A stretch of DNA of 8,522 nt from Gemmatimonadota bacterium (GTDB lineage Bacteria > Gemmatimonadota > Gemmatimonadetes > JACCXV01). The stretch is taken from positions 1-8,522 of the forward strand of contig JACCXV010000078.1 in assembly GCA_013696835.1 (NCBI GenBank), written 5' to 3'. The notes under the pieces were generated by a model. It saw only the letters and a list, made by a program, of their open reading frames with translations, was not told the origin of the DNA and did not search any database. A program made the translations under genes and the position numbers. Of this stretch, positions 1-4,612 are shown piece by piece. How positions within the stretch are numbered: the stretch's first letter is position 1; every line of letters starts with the position of its first letter.

Positions 1-86
1 AGCTTCGCGCTGGCAAGGCCGGCGAATGGCAGGGCAGCGCGAGCGATGGGCAGCGCCAGGCGGTCGTAGGCCGCGCGCCATGCCAC
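1..86 (-). CDS. Possible 5' end of an envelope glycosyltransferase gene (KDO transferase-like), cut by the window edge
   Basis: This frame reads out of the window on the minus strand. It opens at GTG (86-84), the only ATG, GTG or TTG in it after the stop of the upstream gene at 195. The 28 complete codons begin MAWRAAYDRLALPIARAALP, a hydrophobic, aromatic-start N-terminus with natural composition. The two other minus-strand frames here give unnatural Arg/Pro/Cys-rich peptides. The short stretch resembles the membrane-anchoring start of 3-deoxy-D-manno-octulosonic acid transferases (WaaA/KdtA), which add KDO to lipid A at the inner membrane. That resemblance is from memory over fewer than 30 residues and is only suggestive. 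No strong ribosome binding site is visible; GGGG lies just upstream. It could be another membrane-anchored protein, or not a gene. Confidence 0.35.
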   Translation of the reverse strand, partial: MAWRAAYDRLALPIARAALPFAGLASAK

Positions 87-194
87 GTCCCCGAGTGTTT
101 CCGCGCGCGCGTTCAGGACCGTTGCCCGAAACAGTACAGCCAGGGGAGAGGCTCTCCCCTGGCTGCCGTCATTCGGCCCTCGGTGCGCGGCCGA
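87..194. other. Intergenic spacer with hairpin
   Basis: This stretch separates the Nfu-like gene from the possible gene leaving the left edge. Its only clear structure is the 14-bp inverted repeat at 137-165. The plus-strand frame across it gives an Arg/Pro-rich peptide with no recognisable features, so I call no gene there. A promoter for the left-edge gene would have to lie between about 87 and 136, but I see no convincing -35/-10 pair. Confidence 0.5.
137..165 (-). terminator. Probable intrinsic terminator of the Nfu-like gene
   Basis: A perfect inverted repeat, CAGCCAGGGGAGAG (137-150) and CTCTCCCCTGGCTG (152-165), has one base between the arms, so in practice the stem would open to a small loop. 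It begins 30 bases past the stop of the minus-strand nfu-like gene. On the minus strand the stem is followed by TACTGTTTCGG, a short and imperfect T-rich stretch. The plus-strand flank is less T-rich. A rho-independent terminator is the simplest reading. The weak T tract leaves an attenuator or mRNA-stabilising hairpin possible. Confidence 0.6.
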
Positions 195-461
195 TCAGAG
201 CGCGTCGACGCGCGTGACCTCCGGGACCGCGGCGCGGATCCGCTGCTCGATGCCCCGCTTCAGGGTCATCGTCGACATCGGGCATCCGCCGCACGAGCCA
301 AGCAGGCGCACGGCCGCGACCCCATCCTTGATGTCCAGGAGCTCCACGGCGCCGCCATCCATGGCGATCGCGGGACGCAGGGTGTCGAGGACCGCCTCGA
401 CCCGATCCCTGAGGGCGGTGTCGACCGCGGGCGTCGCGCTCTCCACCTGGGTGTCCGTCAT
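195..461 (-). CDS. Nfu-type Fe-S cluster scaffold/carrier (NifU C-terminal domain protein)
   Basis: An 88-residue protein consisting of one NifU C-terminal (Nfu) domain, the usual length for stand-alone members. The diagnostic block is visible: the helix LRPAIAMDGGAVELLDI (28-44), then GSCGGCPMSTMTLKRGIE with the CXXC pair Cys57 and Cys60. In this family two subunits share a [4Fe-4S] cluster through these cysteines and pass it to apo-proteins in the cytoplasm. The ATG start is supported by a strong GGAGG (470-466 on the minus strand) four bases upstream. It stands alone, divergent from the ccm operon across 68 bases, so it may share regulatory sequence with cytochrome c maturation. No scaffold N-terminal NifU domain or cysteine desulfurase is adjacent, so carrier rather than nitrogenase-specific function is likely. 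The exact in vivo client is unknown. Confidence 0.92.
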   Translation of the reverse strand: MTDTQVESATPAVDTALRDRVEAVLDTLRPAIAMDGGAVELLDIKDGVAAVRLLGSCGGCPMSTMTLKRGIEQRIRAAVPEVTRVDAL

Positions 462-529
462 CGCTCCTCCGTGTTCAAAGGGTCCGAACCCTCGTAATAT
501 ACGCTCACCCTCCGGAGATTCGTACCGCC
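462..529. promoter_or_regulatory. Divergent promoter region between nfu-like gene and ccm operon
   Basis: These 68 bases must hold promoters for both directions. The only AT-rich core is GTAATATAC (494-502). TAATAT (495-500) could be a plus-strand -10, with a weak TGTTCA (472-477) 17 bases upstream as -35. The same core reads TATATT on the minus strand. Two small inverted repeats overlap it or sit beside it: AGGGT/ACCCT (479-483, 488-492) and GTTC/GAAC (473-476, 486-489). Either could be an operator, but both are short enough to be chance. Promoter assignment is by eye only. Confidence 0.45.
514..518 (+). promoter_or_regulatory. Ribosome binding site of the first ccm gene
   Basis: GGAGA lies 11 bases before the ATG at 530. 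The spacing is somewhat long, but it is the only Shine-Dalgarno-like sequence upstream and it supports the ATG as the operon's first start. Confidence 0.5.
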
Positions 530-1048
530 ATGCCGAAGCTCATCCGACCCACCGTCTTCGCGACGCTCCTCGCCGTGTTCGCCCTGCTAGCCTGGGGCGT
601 GCTACGGGGCTCATCGAACGTGGCTTCGCCTCTCGAGGGAAAGCCCGCCACCGACTTCGAGCTGCAGACCTTCGACGGCCGGCGCGTAGCCCTGTCGGAT
701 CTTCGGGGGCGACCGGTGGTGCTGAACTTCTTCGCCTCGTGGTGCCTCGCATGCAGGGACGAGGCCGCGGTGCTCGAGGAAGGCTGGAGGACTTATGGCC
801 CACGAGGTGCGGTCTTCGTGGGTGTCGCGGTCAGCGACGATCCCGAGGACTCCCTGGCGTTCATCCGGCGCTACGGGAAGACGTACCTGCTCGGTCCCGA
901 CGCGAAGGGCTCGATCGGCCTCGACTACGGGCTCTTCGGAGTTCCCGAGACGGTGTTCATCTCCCCCGACGGACAGGTCCTGCACAAGGCCATCGGCCCC
1001 GTGAGCCGCGAGCAGCTGACCTCATGGCTGGAGCCCTACGTCTCCTGA
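530..1048 (+). CDS. ccmG: Membrane-anchored thioredoxin-like protein of cytochrome c maturation (CcmG/ResA/TlpA family)
   Basis: A 172-residue protein with an N-terminal membrane anchor (about 6-25) and a periplasmic thioredoxin-fold domain (about 37-170), near the usual CcmG length. The active site is W71-C72-L73-A74-C75. The cis-proline lies in the YGLFGVPETVFI segment (133-144, Pro139), which matches the YGVxGxPET signature of CcmG/DsbE rather than plain thioredoxin. Family members pass electrons to the apocytochrome CXXCH cysteines or to CcmH so that haem can be ligated. The LA dipeptide between the cysteines differs from the common PT or EP pairs. Its stop lies 25 bases inside ccmH, so the two are probably translated together. 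Generic TlpA naming is possible, but the Ccm context favours ccmG. Confidence 0.88.
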   Translation: MPKLIRPTVFATLLAVFALLAWGVLRGSSNVASPLEGKPATDFELQTFDGRRVALSDLRGRPVVLNFFASWCLACRDEAAVLEEGWRTYGPRGAVFVGVAVSDDPEDSLAFIRRYGKTYLLGPDAKGSIGLDYGLFGVPETVFISPDGQVLHKAIGPVSREQLTSWLEPYVS

Positions 1049-1707
1049 GGCCGCTCCGCAAATCGGCCCTCGCCATCGTCCTGGGCGCGACCGCGGCGAT
1101 CGGGATGGTGGCCATGATCACGACGGCGGGAGCGGTGGGAGCGCAGGAGCACGGGCAGCCGGGGACCAATCCGGCTCCTGCCAACGGCGCGGGAGGCGCT
1201 GACCGCCCTGAAGCCCTGGGGGCGGCGAGCGTCCCCGGGGTCTCTGGCGCCTCCCCGACGACGCTCGACCCGGCGGAGGAGCGCCGCGCGCAGGCCCTGG
1301 AAGGCAGGCTGAAATGCCCCGTGTGCCGCACCCAGTCGGTGCGCGAGTCCACGTCCTTCATGGCCCTCGAGATGCGCGCCAAGGTGCGCGAGAGGATCGC
1401 GGCGGGCGACACCGACGAGGAGGTGCTGCAGTTCTTCGTCGACCGATACGGCGACTACATCCTGCTGGAGCCCCGCAAGGAGGGCTTCGGGCTCGTGGCG
1501 TACGTCCTGCCCTTCCTCGCGGTGCTCTCGGGGGGCGTCCTGCTGGTGCTCCGGGTGCGTCGCGCTCGCGTCACGCGGGGCGGACCTCCCGGCGGCTCCC
1601 GTGCATGGCCGGGGCGCGGAGACGATCCTGCCATTCCCGATCCGGCGGCGCTCGAGCCGGCTGCGGGCGAGCGGCTGGAGCGGGAATTGAAACGCTACTC
1701 CGTTTGA
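1024..1707 (+). CDS. ccmH: Cytochrome c maturation protein CcmH (thiol oxidoreductase, haem lyase subunit)
   Basis: A 227-residue protein. Order: signal peptide about 1-40 ending AGAVGA|Q; a Gly/Ala/Pro-rich linker about 42-80; the CcmH helical domain about 83-150 with the redox motif LKCPVCRTQSV (Cys98, Cys101, matching the family LRCxxCQ) and DRYGDYILLEP (140-150); one transmembrane helix about 155-177; a cytoplasmic Arg/Pro-rich tail ending in a charged ERLERELKRY helix. CcmH reduces or presents the apocytochrome cysteines in the CcmF/CcmH ligation complex. It is longer than the usual 130-160 residue CcmH through its linker and tail, and lacks the TPR half fused in the enterobacterial protein. 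The frame stays open upstream, but this ATG gives a proper signal peptide, so I chose it. It overlaps ccmG by 25 bases; ccmE follows after 14. Confidence 0.92.
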   Translation: MAGALRLLRPLRKSALAIVLGATAAIGMVAMITTAGAVGAQEHGQPGTNPAPANGAGGADRPEALGAASVPGVSGASPTTLDPAEERRAQALEGRLKCPVCRTQSVRESTSFMALEMRAKVRERIAAGDTDEEVLQFFVDRYGDYILLEPRKEGFGLVAYVLPFLAVLSGGVLLVLRVRRARVTRGGPPGGSRAWPGRGDDPAIPDPAALEPAAGERLERELKRYSV

Positions 1708-1721
1708 AATAGGTTCGCGTC

Positions 1722-2162
1722 ATGGACGGCACGCGGCTCCCCAAGATCCTGATCGGCGTGGCACTCGTCGCCTCGGCGCTGGGCTATCTGATCTATTCGG
1801 CGTCGCGCGCGAACCTCGTGTACTACTACGAGATCGACGAAGCCCGTGCGGCGGTGCTCCCGGACCAGCAGGTGCGGCTCGCCGGCGACGTCGTGGCCGG
1901 AACGATCCGCAAGACGCAGGAGCACTCCCGCATCGAGTTCGCCATCGAGGACCCGACCCGGCGGCATCGCGTCCCCGTGACCTACGCGGGCGCCGTGCCG
2001 GACATCTTCAAGCCGGGCATCCAGGTCGTGGTCGAGGGCAGGTTCGACCGGGGCGGCACCTTCGCGGCGGATCGGCTCACCGCCAAGTGCCCCTCCAAGT
2101 ATCAGGAAGCGGGCGAGCTCGGCAGCTCCCCGGCGCCCCGCGCAAAGCCCGCCGCCAGCTAG
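1722..2162 (+). CDS. ccmE: Periplasmic haem chaperone CcmE, cysteine (CXXXY) variant
   Basis: A 146-residue protein with an N-terminal transmembrane anchor (about 8-25) and an OB-fold beta-barrel. It contains YYYEIDEA (34-41), LPDQQVRLAGDVVAGTI (46-62), the VPVTYAGAVPDIFKPG block (84-99) and VVEGRF (103-108), all typical of CcmE. CcmE receives haem from CcmABCD, binds it covalently outside the membrane and delivers it to CcmF. In most bacteria the attaching residue is the histidine of an HXXXY motif. Here the motif reads C123-P-S-K-Y127 (codons from 2088), so the histidine is replaced by cysteine, as in the CXXXY-type CcmE known from archaea and Desulfovibrio-like bacteria. The tyrosine haem ligand position is kept. 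The tail after the motif is short and Ala/Pro-rich. The ribosome binding site is weak (AGG at 1711), suggesting coupling to ccmH. Confidence 0.94.
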   Translation: MDGTRLPKILIGVALVASALGYLIYSASRANLVYYYEIDEARAAVLPDQQVRLAGDVVAGTIRKTQEHSRIEFAIEDPTRRHRVPVTYAGAVPDIFKPGIQVVVEGRFDRGGTFAADRLTAKCPSKYQEAGELGSSPAPRAKPAAS

Positions 2163-2172
2163 TCGCGCCGCG

Positions 2173-2955
2173 GTGGCGCACGCCCCGGCGCCCGTGCCCC
2201 CCCTCCGCCCTGCAGCCCCCGCGCCCTCCCCCGCAGCCACGGCGCACGTCGCTCTGCTGGAGCTCGAGCGGGTCGGCAAGGCATTCGGCCGCCGTGTCGC
2301 CCTGCGGGACGTCTCGCTGGTCCTCCGCCGCGGATGCGGAATCGCGCTTCTGGGCCCCAACGGTGCGGGCAAGACGACGCTGCTGCGAGTCGCGGCGGGG
2401 TTGATGGCTCCGACGTCCGGGCGGCTCGTGGTGGATGGCTCCCCGCGCGCAGCCGCAGTCCGCCTGCGGCGGAAGGTGGGCTACGTTGGCCACCAGGGGC
2501 TGCTGTACGACACCCTCACCGCGCGCCAGAACCTAGCCTTCTTCGCGCGCCTCTACGGGGCGGGAGGCGCGGAGCGGCGGAGTCGCGAGATGCTCCGCCG
2601 CTTCGGGCTGGAGCGGCACGCCGAGCGGCGCGTCGCGTCCTTCTCGCGCGGCATGCGCCAGCGGCTCGCTCTTGCGCGAGCCCTCCTTCACGCCCCCGAC
2701 ATCCTGCTCCTCGACGAACCCTACACCGGCCTGGACGCCGAGGGTGCGCAGCTGCTCAACCGTGAGCTCGCGGGACTCCTCGAGAACGGCGCAGCCCTGC
2801 TGCTGGCCACGCACCGTTTCGAGGTTCCGCTGGCTCTCGCCGCCGACGTCGCGGTGCTGGCAGGGGGAGAGCTCCGCCACGCGGGCCCCACCACGGGGAT
2901 GGGCGCGCACGACCTGGCCTCGCTGTACGACCGCGTCGTGGCATGCTCGCGCTGA
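2173..2955 (+). CDS. ccmA: ABC transporter ATP-binding subunit CcmA (haem chaperone release)
   Basis: A 260-residue ATPase with all ABC motifs: Walker A GPNGAGKTT (61-69), Q-loop region GYVGHQGLLYDTLT (103-116), signature SRGMRQR (158-164), Walker B ILLLDEP (177-183) with TGLD after it, and the switch histidine His214 (ATHR). GHQ in the Q-loop region is typical of CcmA. With CcmB and CcmC it uses ATP to release haem-loaded CcmE. The start is GTG at 2173, ten bases after the ccmE stop. The only other nearby in-frame start is GTG at 2194. Either way the protein carries a Pro/Ala-rich N-terminal extension of about 20-26 residues not usual in CcmA. No Shine-Dalgarno is seen, so coupling from ccmE is likely. 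It overlaps ccmB by 13 bases. Confidence 0.95.
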   Translation: MAHAPAPVPPLRPAAPAPSPAATAHVALLELERVGKAFGRRVALRDVSLVLRRGCGIALLGPNGAGKTTLLRVAAGLMAPTSGRLVVDGSPRAAAVRLRRKVGYVGHQGLLYDTLTARQNLAFFARLYGAGGAERRSREMLRRFGLERHAERRVASFSRGMRQRLALARALLHAPDILLLDEPYTGLDAEGAQLLNRELAGLLENGAALLLATHRFEVPLALAADVAVLAGGELRHAGPTTGMGAHDLASLYDRVVACSR

Positions 2956-3611
2956 TCGCGAAGGACCTGCTGCTGGAGTGGCGCCACAAGGAGCAGCTCG
3001 CCGCCCCCGCCGTGTTCGCGCTCCTGGCGGCCACGCTGTTCGTCTTCGCGGTGGATCCGACCCCGGCGGAGCTCACGCGCCTCGGCCCGGGCGCCCTCTG
3101 GGTCTCGTTCCTGTTCGCGGGAACGCTGGGGCTCGGCAAGGTGTTCGCCCCCGAGGAGCGCGACGACGCCCTCACGGCGCTGCTGCTGGCACCGGTGGAC
3201 CGAACGGCGCTCTTCCTCGCCAAGGCGGCTTCCGCGGCCCTCTTCATGGGCTTCATGGAAGCGCTCATGACGCCCGTGTTCTTCGCGCTCTTCGACCTCC
3301 CGCTGCTGCCGATCCTCGGCCGCTTCGTCCTCGTCGCCGGGCTGGCCACGGCGGGCTTCTCGCTCCTGGGGACCCTGCTGGGGTTCCTCACGTCGCGCGC
3401 CTCAGCCCGCGAGCTGCTGCTCCCGATACTCGCGCTCCCGCTCACGCTGCCGCTACTGATCGCAGCCGCCAAGGCCACGCGGATCCTCCTCGAGGGCCCG
3501 GCCGGGCCGCGATTTGCCGACCTGCACCTCTGGCTTACATTGATGCTCGCCTTCGACGTCGTTTTCGGCGTGCTCTGCTGCTGGGGATTCGAGCGGGTCG
3601 TCGAGGAGTGA
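2943..3611 (+). CDS. ccmB: Haem exporter/CcmE-release permease subunit CcmB
   Basis: A 222-residue integral membrane protein, the standard CcmB length, with about six hydrophobic helices (near 21-37, 48-66, 95-118, 125-148, 156-178, 196-214). Family features include the start LIAKDLLLEWRHKEQL (4-19), the conserved segment ALWVSFLFAGTLGLGKVFAPEERDDALTALLLAPVDR (51-87; EExxxALxxLLLxPV region) and LPLTLPLLI (165-173). CcmB dimerises and pairs with the CcmA ATPase in the inner membrane, working with CcmC and CcmD to release holo-CcmE. The ATG lies inside the end of ccmA (13-base overlap), indicating translational coupling. Strongly supported by motif and position. Confidence 0.94.
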   Translation: MLALIAKDLLLEWRHKEQLAAPAVFALLAATLFVFAVDPTPAELTRLGPGALWVSFLFAGTLGLGKVFAPEERDDALTALLLAPVDRTALFLAKAASAALFMGFMEALMTPVFFALFDLPLLPILGRFVLVAGLATAGFSLLGTLLGFLTSRASARELLLPILALPLTLPLLIAAAKATRILLEGPAGPRFADLHLWLTLMLAFDVVFGVLCCWGFERVVEE

Positions 3612-3631
3612 TCCCCCGCGCGACCCGAGTT

Positions 3632-3636
3632 GGAGA
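3632..3636 (+). promoter_or_regulatory. Ribosome binding site of ccmC
   Basis: GGAGA sits six bases before the ccmC ATG at 3643, inside the 31-base gap after ccmB. It is one of the few clear Shine-Dalgarno sequences in the operon. It favours this ATG over the TTG at 3630, which opens another frame. Confidence 0.65.
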
Positions 3637-3642
3637 ACGCGC

Positions 3643-4332
3643 ATGATCCCGCTCGTGATCGCAACGGCGGCTGCATTCCTGGTCGCGCTCGGAGCGATCG
3701 CCCTCTATGCTCCCCTCGAGGCCGTCCAGGGCGTAGCCCAGAAGATCTTCTACATCCACGTCCCGCTCGCGTGGTGCGCCTTCGTGGCTGTCGGGGTCCT
3801 GCTCGTCTCCTCCCTGAGGTTCCTGCGGCGCAGCGAACCGCGGCACGACAGGCTGGCGCGTGCCGCGGCGGAGGTCGGCATCGTGTTCGCCACGCTGGTG
3901 CTCGTGACTGGTTCGCTGTGGGGCAAGGCCGTCTGGGGCACGTGGTGGACCTGGGACGGCCGGCTCACCAGCACGCTCGTGCTCTGGTTCCTGCTCGCTG
4001 GCTACGTTCTGCTCCGATCGCTCTCGGAGGGACCCCCGGCCCGGACGGCGCGGGCGGCGGCGGTGCTGGGCGTGATCGCTGCCGTGGACATCCCGATCAT
4101 CCACCTCTCCGTGCAGTGGTGGCGCACGCTGCATCCCGATCCCGTGGTGCTGCGGGCGGGCGACATCGGAGGCGGGCTGACGCCGCGCATGCTGACAACG
4201 CTGAGCATCTCCCTGGCCGCCTTCAGCCTGCTGCTGGTGACGCTGATCGCTCTTCGCCGGCGCATCGCCGAGGCCGAGGACGAGGTGGAGGCGCTGTGGC
4301 ATCTTCCCGGCCGCGGAGACCTCGCCGCATGA
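3643..4332 (+). CDS. ccmC: Haem-handling protein CcmC
   Basis: A 229-residue inner-membrane protein of about six helices, usual family length. It carries the haem-handling WWD signature WGKAVWGTWWTWDGRLTS (93-110). The two expected axial haem histidines flank it on periplasmic loops: His39 in FYIHVPLAW and His164 in SVQWWRTLH, matching His60 and His184 of the E. coli protein. CcmC binds haem at its WWD domain and promotes its covalent attachment to CcmE, stabilised by CcmD. Because CcmE here offers cysteine rather than histidine, CcmC must handle a different attachment chemistry, yet its own key residues look ordinary. The stop overlaps the ccmD start as ATGA. Confidence 0.95.
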   Translation: MIPLVIATAAAFLVALGAIALYAPLEAVQGVAQKIFYIHVPLAWCAFVAVGVLLVSSLRFLRRSEPRHDRLARAAAEVGIVFATLVLVTGSLWGKAVWGTWWTWDGRLTSTLVLWFLLAGYVLLRSLSEGPPARTARAAAVLGVIAAVDIPIIHLSVQWWRTLHPDPVVLRAGDIGGGLTPRMLTTLSISLAAFSLLLVTLIALRRRIAEAEDEVEALWHLPGRGDLAA

Positions 4333-4544
4333 GCTTCGTCCTCGCAGCCTACGCCGTCCTCTGGCTGGTGATCTTCGGGTATCTCGTCTGGCTCGCCGCC
4401 AGGGTGCGCTCGCTGCGCGAGGAAACCCGGTCGCTCGCCGCCGACGCCACACCCTGGCCGCGCTCGGCGGAAGCCGACGGCTTGTCGCTGCCGCTACCGC
4501 AGGAGCAGGCGCACCCGCTCGAGCCCCCCATCCGCCGCCGATGA
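4329..4544 (+). CDS. ccmD: Small CcmC-associated membrane protein CcmD
   Basis: A 71-residue protein starting in an ATGA overlap with ccmC. One transmembrane helix (about 4-23, LAAYAVLWLVIFGYLVWLA) is followed by a basic/acidic helix RVRSLREETRSL (25-36), the classic CcmD pattern, then a Pro-rich cytoplasmic tail. CcmD is needed to release haem-loaded CcmE from the CcmABC complex and stabilises CcmC. The annotation rests on small size, topology and position between ccmC and ccmF, since the family is poorly conserved in sequence. The tail (about 37-71) is longer than in many CcmD proteins. Confidence 0.85.
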   Translation: MSFVLAAYAVLWLVIFGYLVWLAARVRSLREETRSLAADATPWPRSAEADGLSLPLPQEQAHPLEPPIRRR

Positions 4545-4612
4545 CCTCTGCGGAGCAGCCACTGCGCACATCGCACGCCCGGCGGCGCATCCGCCGCGCA
4601 CACCGGCCATGA
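4541..4612 (+). CDS. 23-codon ORF linking ccmD and ccmF, possible translational relay
   Basis: The ATG at 4541 overlaps the ccmD stop as ATGA, and the TGA stop at 4610-4612 overlaps the ccmF ATG as ATGA. The 23-residue peptide (MTSAEQPLRTSHARRRIRRAHRP) is very Arg/His-rich and not membrane-like. The 64-base gap between ccmD and ccmF has no Shine-Dalgarno before ccmF, so ribosomes reinitiating at 4541 and again at 4609 would carry translation across it. I infer a coupling role; the peptide itself may have no function. In GC-rich DNA a short open frame can arise by chance, but exact stop-start overlaps at both ends are less expected. Confidence 0.35.
   Translation: MTSAEQPLRTSHARRRIRRAHRP

Noticed and set aside
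26..217. A 63-codon plus-strand frame at the left edge
   Set aside because: Arg/Pro-rich with no features; it spans the hairpin and the end of the nfu-like gene, and a better frame exists on the minus strand.
214..1023. Upstream part of the open frame that contains ccmH, extending back to 214
   Set aside because: It crosses the nfu-like gene and ccmG in wrong frames with unnatural composition. Only the portion from ATG 1024 has a signal peptide and CcmH domain.
2672..3646. A 324-codon plus-strand frame overlapping ccmA and ccmB
   Set aside because: Its peptide is Arg/Pro-rich low complexity and it is out of frame with two genes bearing full family motifs.
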